Source: Opisthocomus hoazin (taxonomy: Eukaryota > Chordata > Aves > Opisthocomiformes > Opisthocomidae). From it: a DNA stretch of 64,000 nucleotides. The translations under genes were made by a program, and so were the position numbers. This document shows, piece after piece, positions 8,933 to 20,378 of the stretch (position 1 is the stretch's first letter; each line of letters starts with the position of its first letter). A model generated the notes under the pieces. That model saw only the letters and a program-made list of their open reading frames with translations. It made no database searches and was not told where the DNA came from. Location of the stretch: NCBI RefSeq assembly GCF_030867145.1, contig NC_134454.1, positions 66,570,308 through 66,634,307 of the forward strand. Reading direction: 5' to 3'.

Positions 8933-11382
8933 TTAATTTACTTTGGAGTTGTAGAAGAGATCAAGCAGAAGTTTAACCAGAAATTCTTACTTCCTTTTCC
9001 TGAAGAAGAGGAAACTTCATAATATCCTGCATCAGAGGAAACCGAACACTCCCTATGTTACCATGGCTTCTGAATGGCAAGGCTTACTCCTATCATTTCA
9101 GAGTCATGTTTTTGAACTAGAGGTTGTTTACATTATAATGCTACCCATCCAAGCCATGAGAACAGTACCTGAGATTCGCAGCTGAGCCAGTCTTACTAAC
9201 ACACAAGAACTGCCCTTGGACTCTGAGATCTTCATTAAAATCTTGTCAGTCGATTCATATATAGACAAATGGCTGATCATAACAGGACAATCTTAAGAAG
9301 TGTCAGCCAGGCTTCTTGGTAAACTTCAACCATTCTTTGTATTGTCTGTAATAACCAGTGGTGATCAAGACAGATGCCATGATAGCAACAAGCAGTAAGG
9401 ACAGATTCTTTGACTTTGATTGTTACTGAGTAAGGTAGTATTGTACTTGGCTGGGTTTATTTGATTGCAGCCGTATCTCTGGACTATTGATGCTGGTTAA
9501 AACCCCTCACCACTCTTGACTTTGCTAAGCATCAGATAAACAGGAGGCTTCTCCATCTAACCCATATCATATTCTCCAGGATTGACCTGGGAGGCTTTAA
9601 TATGGTCAAGAAAAAGATGTCAGTCACAACTCTGTCACCATGCTCCTGACTCTTCCCACTTTTCAGAATACAATGGTACAGCAAACTTCACATTGCAAGG
9701 AAATTGATCTAGCAACATGAATACCCTCTAGCAGGCAGTATTACAAGGTTACAAGGAAGTGCAGACCACATCTGCCCTTGTAAACGCCACTCTGCAAAAG
9801 ATTGCGATTGCCACAAACTTAATGATGTCCTTTCCTAGCAAATTAATTATATTTTTCTGCAGATAGTTTTTCAACTTTTGATGGTGGCATTAAAATTAAC
9901 TGTTGTATTATTCTGAATTTTGCTGCAGATAAAAGAATTGTGATTTGGAAAGACTGGCATAAAAGTTTATAAAGTTTTGGCAGAAATGCACATGAGCTTT
10001 TTGTTTGTGTTTTTGAGAGAGAACAAGTGATGCTAATGAAGAACTGCTATGGCTAGATACAGGCATATAACCTTGGAAAAATAAGTCTATCTTGAAACCT
10101 TGAGTATTCTTTAGTATTTTGGTACATTGGCAGTATAGTTTCTGTGTCTTATATTGTATTTGGAGCTTTAAAAAAAAAAAACCACACAAAACTGAGAAGT
10201 CCAATATGCAGCACAGAAAAGAGTCTGGGAAAGTATTGCTACTTTGTGCCTATTTACTTGAAGTCTGCAATTCATCCTTCACGAGTTATTTATTCACAGA
10301 GGATAGCCAATCCAGTACTTTCTGAGAGAAGGTTGGTATTTTTCAGTGTTTTGGTTTGGTTTACTGGATTTGATCTACTGGATTTTTTTCCTGTTGAATT
10401 TTTATTTTATCTGCTTATGTATTTATTTTGCTTCAGACTGTTTTAACATAACAACCATTTGATCACAATACTTTTACTTATTCCCAAAGGTGAAATTCTA
10501 GTGATTAAGACAGTGAGACTCTTTTTTTTGGTTCATATTCTCAGGCAATACTAACACTAGGTTTTAGTTCAGATTGTTTCCAGGTTAAACAATGACCATT
10601 CCAAGGTACCACTGCAGTGCTGAACTACTCGTAATTATAATCAGCCACGGTTACAAGAAGTTCTTTGTTCTGCAAACATTTTAATTTCTGTACTTTAGAA
10701 AATCTATTGTGACAAATGAAACATAATCTTGCTGTCTCTATTTGGCAACAAATGCTGCTTGCAGGTGCTTCCAAATGAGCTTTTGGATTATAGTTAGCCA
10801 AGACAAATGTAATTTTGGTGGTATTCCTATTCTAATTACAACTTAGGTTGCATTTAAATGAGTTGATGGAGACTGTTTCAGGCAGAAAGACTTAAAATAC
10901 AAATTAAACTAGATTAGTGTTGCCATTTAATTGATAAATAACCCCTGACAATCAGTTGCTCACATTTCCTTAAGATTATAAAGTGCTTTTATTTTGTTTA
11001 ACAGAATGCCGCAGAATTTTGATTGATGATGAGGCATGCCATTATTCTTGGTGTCATGATCTTGAGACATCTTTGCCAGAGCACTGAATTATTCACAGAA
11101 ACAAATTACAGTGCTTAAAATTGATATATTTTATAATAGTTCTTCTTTGGTACCTCTTTTGCTTTTATTTAACAGAACTGTTCAATTTTATGTCTATTTG
11201 CACTGACTGTAAAGCTGTTACAGTTAAATTATTTATTTATATTAATAAATGTTGCCAAAGAGCAACTGTTAGCTTACAGTGCTACTGCATACACATAACC
11301 TGATGCAGCTGCATCTAGGTTTTTTTTGAATGTGCAGCATGCTTTTATTTCAGTATCATTCCTTTTGGACTTGTGTCTATTT

Positions 11383-11415
11383 CATAGAATCATAGAATGA
11401 TTGGTTGACCTGCAA
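11383..11415 (-). mobile_element. Possible CR1 3'-end remnant
   Basis: Two copies of the CATAGAAT octamer followed by GATTGGTTG resemble the extreme 3' tip of a bird CR1 in reverse orientation. Only about 30 bp can be matched, so the call is weak. Confidence 0.35.
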
Positions 11416-12887
11416 CACTGAACTGCCACACTGGAAAACTAGGGAATTAATGTCTTGTATTTAAGAGAAGAATCCAAAGGATAAGGTCAATGTGAACGAA
11501 GTTGCTTAATAGAAAAGGAGCAGATCTGTGTTTCATCATAGAAAGGTCAAACTGCTCAAGTGAGATGAATATAAGTTAGTCAGTCTGTTCAGAATAGTCC
11601 TCATACTTGTTTTGCAAATTAAAAATTTAACTAGACTTTATCAGGGAGTTCCCACATGGCTCTAACTTTGCAGGACAATGCCTGACTGAAATGGGAGCTT
11701 AGTTTTGATGTTTTTTGCATATGAAGGCTAAGGCTATGCAGTCAATACATTCTTTGACTATGTGCAAGCTTGACAAAAACAGTGTAACCTGATCAAAGTC
11801 CCTTGTTTATGACAGGATTCTGGCAACATTTCATGTAGTCTATTATTTCGGAAGATGAAATATTGAACTGGTAAAGGTATAAAAATAATACCATAACTGC
11901 ATATGTGAGGGTCTCAGCAGAATTCTGCTAAGAACACACAACTTTGAATGTAACTTTCCTCCTACAGCTAGGACTGACATGGGCAGTAACAACAAAGCTG
12001 CATTTGAAAAACATTTGCAAGTCTCTGGACTGCTAACTTTGAGATGATTAACGCGGAAAGAAAGCTCTCATATGGGTTACAGTTCAGGAACACTGAAGCT
12101 GAGAATAAAAACTGTCTTGACTGAGTTAGTCAAACTGTGACTGTTCTACGTCAAGAAAAGTGTAGCTTCAGCAGCACTCAAATTTTATAATGTAACACAG
12201 ATACCAATTTTATGAAATACTACATCTCTACATCAACTGTGAATTACTGCAAGAGAAGCAGCACTTTTTAGAGAGCCAAGGGTCATGTAAACCAAATGAA
12301 ATTGGAAGAGGACAGACAGAGCCCCAGTAGGATGTATGATAGGAATAGTACTCACAAGGAGAAGTCTCCTATACCACGCCAGCAACATCCTAAAACAAAT
12401 CAGCTAACTCTATATAGAACCATCAGGAGTGAGATGTAAACCTTCACCTTAAATCAAGAGAGAGTTATTTTACTCAGCCAAATTAATTCCTGCTGCACTT
12501 CTTTTCTACTACAGATAGAACTGTCCATGGGGCTACGCTGGGGATGAAACTGTCAACTGATTGTTGAACATCTTTGCAACATTTTAGCAAGGTTGTTTTC
12601 AATCTGCTATTATTCAGAAAGGAAATCTGGAAGGTAGTCAACATGCATGTAATTCTTCAAGGGGACACAAACCCAGTGCCAATTTTAAAAAGCAGGAGTA
12701 CCTAGAAAAAACTAGAGACTGAAATAATCAGACTGAAGTTGATGTGTTGCATCTAATTTGTGGTAGCAGTTTAAAACTCAATTTAAGAAGTAAATAATAT
12801 TTAAGTAATATTAGTATGTGGTTCTCCAGTAAACATGCATATGTATGGCAGGGATCAGGCTTATGTGAAAAAACATTATCATTATCA

Positions 12888-12951
12888 GACGCGATCAGTT
12901 TTAGAAAGTTGTTTTCCCATTTTGACATAGTGCTACATAATGAAGTACAAA
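12888..12951 (+). repeat. 64-bp direct repeat, copy 1
   Basis: Matches 13328-13391 at 62 of 64 positions with a spacing of exactly 440 bp. One of the two differences is C/T in a CpG (GCGATC versus GTGATC), as expected for CpG decay. I do not recognise the unit. Confidence 0.85.
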
Positions 12952-12957
12952 AGTACA

Positions 12958-12984
12958 TATCTGATAATGTGACATTATCAGATA
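12958..12984. repeat. 27-bp near-perfect palindrome
   Basis: Two 13-bp arms, TATCTGATAATGT and ACATTATCAGATA, are perfect reverse complements around a single G. It lies 6 bp after copy 1 of the 64-bp repeat. ATTATCAGA also occurs just before that copy (12881-12889), so the unit may be bounded by related termini. Confidence 0.8.
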
Positions 12985-13327
12985 GCAAACAAATAGCAAA
13001 CTACACAATTGTGCATAAGCAACAAATCAGTCTGAATCAGACTAAATGGAATATTTTTAGTACATTAATTAGACTGTTATATTTTCCCATTAAAATGTTT
13101 TGTTTTAAAGATTTTATGCCTGTTTTTTGCATGATTAAGGAAATCCTTTGCATAAATTTACTGACAATAGTGTCCAAAATTTCATTGTTCATTAACAGTA
13201 CATTTCAACAAAGCTTAAGCAGTAATTAATCATTGCACTGCTTTATTAATACTTCATATGACAGCTAGACATTAAAATAGAATTCTTTTTATAATCACTT
13301 TCAAAACATTTGATATTTAAAGGATAA

Positions 13328-13391
13328 GACGTGATCAGTTTTAGAAAGTTGTTTTCCCATTTTGGCATAGTGCTACATAATGAAGTACAAA
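13328..13391 (+). repeat. 64-bp direct repeat, copy 2
   Basis: Second copy of the unit at 12888-12951. The flanking palindrome is not duplicated with it. Confidence 0.85.
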
Positions 13392-13934
13392 TAGCATGCT
13401 ACTGTTTTTATACACTCCTGAATATACAAAGCACTTACGTATCCTTCAGTAGCCTAAAATAAATTTTAAAAAGTTGTTAATTACATGCTATGATGTTAAA
13501 ATCTCAGTCTGTATATTGCACATAGAACAATTCTAGAGTAAAAAATACCATTTTATTTTGGAACAAAGTGACATTTCTTTTTTTGCTTCTATCATGTTCA
13601 CACCATTAGTTCATACCATTAAAAAAAGACGGTATGATAAATTTTCTTCAGAGATTTTGTGTCTATTTCTTTTTCCAGCTTCTCCATACACATTTTAAGC
13701 TTTCTTTCTTTGTATTTTGTTCCTGACATTCTTTTTTTATGTTTTCTGTTTCCTTTCTTCTCCAATTTCCCCTTCCAAAACCAGTACCTTCTAGGTCAAC
13801 CAGTATTCACAATGGGCTGTTCCCTAGCCCTATTGTAACTCAAAACAGACCTATCTTTGGCTCTGAGCCTCTATCCAGTTGCTTTCTTTGCAGCGCAGCT
13901 TTCTCTGAAGATTTTCCCTTCAAAGCTAATCTAT

Positions 13935-13955
13935 AAAAAAAAAAAAAAAAAAAAA
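13935..13955 (+). repeat. Poly(A) run, 21 nt
   Basis: Uninterrupted A run. The upstream 200 bp do not show a recognisable processed gene, so it is treated as a simple repeat. Confidence 0.8.
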
Positions 13956-16262
13956 GGTTTCTGAGGCAATTCTGAGGGATGCATCTCTTTTTTCTTACAG
14001 AAGTGTCCAGAGGAAGCTAAGGGGCAAAAAATGGTCCCTTTCTCATCAAGAAGCTTACCAGATGCAGAGTTTTAGCTGCTTTGTGCACAGTGCACTTCCT
14101 GCAGTTGTTCTTTGTTCCAATTAATGAAAAATTCTCAGTTCAGGACATGTTTTTCTTTTTTAGACTTTTCCGAAGTCTTCACTATAAACATGGTATTATT
14201 AGTGCATATATTCTTTCTCAGTAATAAAAGTGTGAGTAACCCATTATGTTGTAAAACTGTGAAAGAAAATTTGCAGAATAGCAATGAATCATGTTAGAAG
14301 GAAAAGCCCTTGTATGAAAAATAAAAACAAAAATGCCTAGATCCTTCCCAACACATTAGAAGCTGTATGGGAAGAGCATCCACCTCCAGCAGCTCATCAG
14401 GTCACGTCTTAGCCAGTCGAAAAAGTGTCAGCCTTGTAACAGACCATTAGCTACTGGGAATTGTCTTGGGTTTTTAGGTGCCTTCTCATTCTGCGTAGCC
14501 AACTTTCATTTGATCAGGATGCTGCTGCAAAAATCAAGGAGACAAATGCTTTCAGAGAAGAGCGGGATACATCCCCCTTCCACTCCCCGCTTCCAGGAAA
14601 CTCAGAGGACTTGGTAAGTCTTCTTATGGAGGAAAAAACAGTTGCATTCCATGCACCTACAAAGTCTGTATAATTTTTGACCCAGACACCATACCAGTAC
14701 CTCCTGGGGAGGTAATTCTTAAGGCTATTCATCTGCCACTTGGTGTTGACTCCAGAGAAGAAAATCATCAGCACGAATATCAAACTCTTTGTGAGGGGTG
14801 CACACCCGAGCTGCTAAAGCAACAAAGAGGAGTTGTGGATGGAGATGAGATGCAGATATTTTGGTTAGCTCTGTCAATCATTTAGCTGTCCCTCTCCCAT
14901 CTTCAGTGGAACACTTGTCAGAAGATTAGCATATGAAACTAACAGACCAGAAGATATTTAGTATTCCATAGAAAATCTGCCTTGGGTTCCTATATCAACA
15001 TGGGAAAAAGATGAGAACAACTGACCCTGGTAATCATGTACCTGCACAGGGACAGGAATCTGGGCCCTGTGGGGGAAGTCTCAAAGTATTGTGAGTGAAC
15101 CTGCATGCCAGATCCAGCTGGAAAATGTTAAATTACGTCAAAAATTATTCCCACAGTAGAAAGCTGTGGACTTGTAGGTGGCCTCAGACTCTCTTATGCT
15201 TTCCTTCCCGCTAGCCTACTGCGTGATGTCAAGCCACTGATAGTGAAAGTATTTCAGAAAAAGATTGTGCAAACAGGCCACAGGGATACAGGTCATAGCT
15301 TTTATTTGGCCTTCCAGTCCTTTGTTCCCAGAACATAAGAATTTGTTTCTGTCAGAAAAGGGCATGATTTTCTCAACAACAGATTTTGATATGACGCAAA
15401 CTCTGCCACACATAAAACTGGGAAGGTGGAAAAAGGAACTGTAATCGCATAACCAAATAACATCTTGTTGGAAGAAGTTGACAAACAGCATTTATAAATT
15501 GGTGCTCACACTTAGGTCTCTGTTGAGTTTGTAGCCTAAGTGACCAAATTCTTAACCATGTTGAATGTCTAGAGCTTCCATTACACTTTGTATACTAGGA
15601 AAACTGTGGATCAAAGATCAAGCACATGCTAGGTACTACATTTCTATTTGCTGTTTATTTATTACTGTTATGTATCCTTACTTATTTAAAAAAAGCGTAT
15701 CACCATTTAAGAGTCTGAAAGGGAGCATCTTTTCTTTACAAAGGTTTTGTGCTTTGCTTGCTGATTGCTGACATTCTTCAGTCCTGGCAGATCAATTTAT
15801 AGGAGCATAGTCCAGATTGTGCTCCCTCTCTTAACCTTTGTGAAAAGTAAGAAAACTGGAAAAAGACCAACTTTTCAAAAAGTTGAATATAGAACAAGTT
15901 TCTGTAAATGTAGCGATGGAATAGTTGGAAATCTTTCAGTGTAAGGTGTGCCATTTCATCAACATTTTTCTCTCCTCATAATAGTTAAACCCCATTGTAG
16001 GTGGAACCAGAAGGGTCGGTGTTTTTTTGGTTTTATGGAAGTTAAAATCCAGGCCATAGTCTATAGCTTGTTGCATTTTTTATGGAAAGCTTCATCAGCT
16101 CTACAAAGGCAAAAAAAAGAGAGAAAGAACTACCCCCCCAATATATTAATAAGGGCTCATAGATAGTATGTGTAAATCATTACACAGAATCACAGAATGG
16201 TAGGGGTTGGAAGGGACCTCTGTGGATCATCTAGTCCAACCCTCCTGCTGAAGCAGGGCCAC

Positions 16263-17039
16263 CTACAGCAGGCTGCACAGGACCGCGTTCGGGTGGGTTT
16301 TGAATATCTCCAGAGAGGGAGACTCCACAACCTCCCTGGGCAGCCTGTTCCAGTGCTCCATCACCCTCAGAGTGAAGACGTTCTTCCTTGTGTTCAGATG
16401 GATCTTCCTGTGCTTCAGTTTGTGCCCATTGCCCCTTGTCCTGTCGCTGGGCACCACTGAAAAGAGTCTGGCCTCACCTTCCTGACACCCACCCTTCAGA
16501 TATTTGTAAGCATTTATAAGGTCCCCTCGCAGCCTTCTCTTCTTCAGGCTGAACAAGCCCAGCTCCCTCAGCCTCCCCTCGTAGGAGAGATGCTCCAGTC
16601 GCCTCACCATCCTTGTAGCCCTCCGCTGGACTCTCTCCAGCAGCTCTTCATCTTTCTTGAGCTGGGGAGCCCAGAACTGGACACAGTACTCCAGATGAGG
16701 CCTCACTAGGGCAGAGTAGAGCAGGAGAAGAACCTCCCTTGTCCTGCTGGCCACACTCTTCTTAATGTACCCCAGGATACCTTTGGCCTTCTTGGCAACA
16801 AGGGCACACTGCTGGCTCATGGTCAACTGGTCATCCACCAGAACACCCAGGTCTCTCTCCGCAGAGCTGCTCTCCAGCAGGTCCTCCCCAAGTCTGTACT
16901 GGTGCACGGGGTTGTTCCTCCCCAGGTGCAGGACACTGCACTTGCCCTTGTTGAACTTCATGAGGTTTCTCTGTGCCCAGTTCTCCAGCCTGTCCAGGTC
17001 ACGCTGAATGGCAGCACAGCCTTCTGGTGTATCTACCAC
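16263..17039 (-). pseudogene. CR1 reverse transcriptase fragment (258 codons)
   Basis: Open frame encoding the C-terminal part of CR1 ORF2, downstream of the catalytic FADD box. Readable pieces include [27 protein letters not shown] and [19 protein letters not shown], typical of CR1. The endonuclease and most of the polymerase are missing through 5' truncation and the nested insertion, so it is not functional. It is part of the LINE, not a host gene. Confidence 0.88.
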
Positions 17040-17102
17040 TCCTCCCAGTTTTGTGTCACCAGCAAACTTGCTGAGGGTACATTCTAACTCTTCATCCAGG
17101 TC

Positions 17103-17251
17103 ACAGAATCACAGAATCACAGAATCACAGAATAGTAGGGGTTGGAAGGGACCTCTGTGGGTCATCTAGTCCAACCCCCCCGCCGAAGCAGGGTCACCTA
17201 CAGCAGGCTGCACAGGACCTTGTCCAGGCGGGTCTTGAATATCTCCAGAGA
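17103..17251 (-). mobile_element. Nested short CR1 inserted in CR1
   Basis: About 150 bp beginning with four CACAGAAT-type octamers and the CR1 3' UTR, placed inside the RT region of the 16183-17549 copy. The host CR1 reads CCAGGTC before the insert and GTTGATGAAG after it, matching the uninterrupted order near 48876-48890. AGGTC occurs at 17098-17102 and 17252-17256, either a 5-bp target duplication or microhomology at the truncated 5' end. Confidence 0.85.
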
Positions 17252-17549
17252 AGGTCGTTGATGAAGAAGTTAAACAAGACTGGGCCCAGTACTGACCCCT
17301 GGGGGACACCACTAGTTACAGGCCTCCAACTAGACTCAGTGCCGCTGATGACAATGCTCTGAGTTCTGCCTTTCAGCCAGTTCTCAATTCACTTCATCGA
17401 CCACTCATCCAGCCCACATTTCCTGAGCTTCCCTAGGAGGATATCATGGGAGACCGTGTCGAAAGCCTTGCTGAAGTCGAGGTAGACAATACCCACCGCT
17501 CTCCTCTCATCTACCCAGCCGGTCATGCCATCATAGAAAGCTATCAGAT

Positions 17550-20171
17550 CAAAGGTGAGAACCTTGATTTTTGTTACTGAATGCCAGGACAACAAATCAA
17601 TGTACCAGTCAAGCATACAACCCTCCCAGGTTTTATGTGAAATCAATTCCAGTTACTCTGAGTAATATTGACTTATGTGAAACTGTCATGAAACCATGTC
17701 TGTCACATGTCACCTAAGTGCTCTAGGTGTACAGTTTAGCAGAAGATTGTATTTTGTCTCATTTTTGAATGGGAAGATGAGTGAATTTTTTAACTGAATA
17801 AACCACTTCCTTCTCAACTTCACCATCACTATTCCTAAACTCTTAAACCCAAAGAAAGGAGATGAAAACTATGACCATTGTAAGAGACTAAACACAGGTG
17901 GATATATGCCCAAAAATTTGATCACAGGTGAATAAGCCAAAATTTGAGGAGTCTGTATGGCTCCAAACACAAATGGTGTACTGGAGAGAAATAAAACAGC
18001 AGTGGAGGCAGTGCAACCTGAAAAGCCTTTGGCTTGGATAAAGACTCTTTTCTGGTAAACTATTATTTTATTCAAGAAAAATTGTGAGTAATATTGACTC
18101 TGACTTAATATGGGGTAGACATTAATGTATGAATTTCACACAGAAAAAAATCCTGAAGTTTTCAGTCTGAAAACACAATAGAAAAATCTCTCTTTATTTT
18201 CTATTTAATTTCAGGGATATGCATAAGGATTCTGAACATCTGACAATAATTTTCTTTTTCTGTCAAGTTAGTTTACATTTGTCCAAATGCTAGTATACAT
18301 ACTAAGGTTGTCTATAAGATGATTTAATGGGTCATTCCATCTTCCTTCAACATAAAAAGGGTTTGGAGGAGTAACAGAAACTGGAGACAGTTACAGAGTC
18401 CTATGTGTCAAAATCAGATTAGTAAAAGAAGCCAATCCTGTTTCCACTGAAACCAAACAAAATTACTTTGAATTCATTGTTTGCAAAATCAGAGAATCAT
18501 GCTTCTGCTTCTGTAATAGTTGCATTTTAGTATCGATCTCTTATGCAAAGTTGTCGATATTTATTCATGTTCTATCCAGTATGCATCAGGCTTACAATAC
18601 ACATGGCGAGTTTATAACATAAGCTAATTTGAGATAAAAATACTAGTTCCGCAGTTAAGTTTTCTCTAGAATAAATGGATATCAGAGAACTCATAAACAT
18701 GTGGGTTAAATAAACTTCTGCCAAGTCACACAGCCAGTGTTTGTTCACTTTAGTGGCACTTATTTTAAGCAATCATAAGAGAGGGATAAAATGATTCTTC
18801 CATACGATGTTGGATGAATCTTATGTAGTCCTAGCAACAGCTGAGAACCCTAACTAAAATTTATTTTCATTAAGTGAAAGTGACTATTCAGACTATTTTC
18901 CTCTTCCATTCCTTTCTAGAAAATCTGCATTCTGTTCACATTTGCTAGTTAAACATGCACATTGCTACAGACGACAGTAATTCATGCGAGAAATGAAGCA
19001 GTGCAATCGGATGTGGACTGGCGCAGGTAATAGGGCCAAAATGATTGTTGATGGCATGTTAAGCTGGCTCTATCTGCCACTTTTTCCATCTCACTGGAAC
19101 TTGCTTTGAGTGCTATGAAGGAAAGGAAAGAAAAGCATCATTTTCAGTAAATTTACTGATGGCTATGATCCCTTTCTGAATCCACGCTGGCCAAATCACA
19201 GGAGTTCAGTGTTGAACCAGATAGAAAGCTTAGTATATAGGGGCAGGAGGAATTTAAATTTAGCAGCTGCTGTATGCCAAGTATATAGTCATTTTTCTTC
19301 AGGGAATTGGTTGAGTCCAGCACATTGGCAATGGGTAAGGGGAAACCTATTTTGCTTCCAGCTGGCCAGTTTACGACTCTATAGCTCAGGGGTTTAAAGT
19401 ATTATGCTGCCTGATGTGGGACGATTGCCTGATGACCAAGTGTGAAGTTGGGAAATAGAAATTACCTGCTCTGACAGAGCTGTAATATTTGTAGTGAGAT
19501 TCTGATCTTGTTACTAGTATTATGAAAAACCAGTTAAGTATGTTTATTTTAGTAAAATAACAGGAAGAAAGATGGATAAAAAGCACACCCAAAATAAACT
19601 GTATTTTAAAAGGGGAATTCCTTTAAAATTTCTTTTATTTTTTCCCAGAGGGTAAAAAGCAGTGTTTGTTAATCATGCAAACTACCTTCTAACTATACAT
19701 TTAATTAGTCCAAGTTCAATTTGACTGTATTTCAAAAAAATCATTTAGGTAGTCTAGAGTACTTTTATTCAGCCTCAAAAGTGGAACTATTTGCTACAAG
19801 GGCCTATACACCTGTCTGAAAACCTGAATCTAAACCAGATAATCGGCAACAGGCGAGCCCTTTCCCCATTCTCAGCTATAAGAACTTCTAAATTGAAAAT
19901 CTATGGTGCTTATACGTTCACTACTATAAAACCTCCTGGAAGTTTGAGAAAATGCTTATTCAAAAACAAAGATGAGAAAAGCTAGGAATCTGAGTTTAAA
20001 CACAGTACTCTAACCATAATACAAGATCAATTTGTTATTTTAATAGCAGAGCATTATTTTATCGAAATTATAAAGCATTAATTTAAATAGTAGTCCTGCC
20101 CACCCTCTCAATACCAGCATATGCACATTTCACATTCAAACAAATCTATATTTAAATCTATATAAATAGGC
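17550..20171. other. Gene-free intergenic stretch
   Basis: AT-rich DNA with short unsupported frames only. I see no exon, RNA gene or clear repeat. Confidence 0.55.
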
Positions 20172-20378
20172 CTGAAACACTGGAATGGGTTGCCTGGAGA
20201 GGTGGCAGATGCCCCATGCCTGGAAATGTTCAAGCTTGGGTTGGACGGGGCTCTGAGCAGCCTGATCTAGTGGAAGATGTACCTGCTCATTGCAGGGGAG
20301 TCGAACCAGATGACCTTTAAATGTCCCTTCCAACCCAAACCATTCTATGATTCTATTCTATGATCCTATGATTCTACG
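20172..20378 (+). mobile_element. CR1 LINE 3' end, plus strand
   Basis: Matches the CR1 terminal region: GAAACACTGGAATGGG, a block read as AGAGGTGGCAGATGCCC, then GATGACCTTTAAATGTCCC, ending in several degenerate ATTCTATG octamers. Only the 3' UTR is present. Confidence 0.9.

Larger units (their letters stand above)
8933..16182. other. Gene-free intergenic stretch
   Basis: AT-rich sequence with no supported exon or RNA gene. It holds a tiny CR1 remnant near 11383, a 64-bp direct repeat pair, a 27-bp palindrome and a poly(A) run, each listed separately. Confidence 0.6.
16183..17549 (-). mobile_element. CR1 LINE, 5'-truncated, minus strand, with nested CR1
   Basis: The plus-strand view begins with the CACAGAAT octamers of the CR1 3' end and continues back through the 3' UTR into the reverse transcriptase, stopping near 17549, where similarity to the second minus-strand copy at 47964-49425 ends. 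Translation on the minus strand gives the CR1 C-terminal reverse transcriptase region. A second CR1 fragment interrupts it at 17103-17251. The element is 5'-truncated, as is normal for CR1, and dead. Confidence 0.92.
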
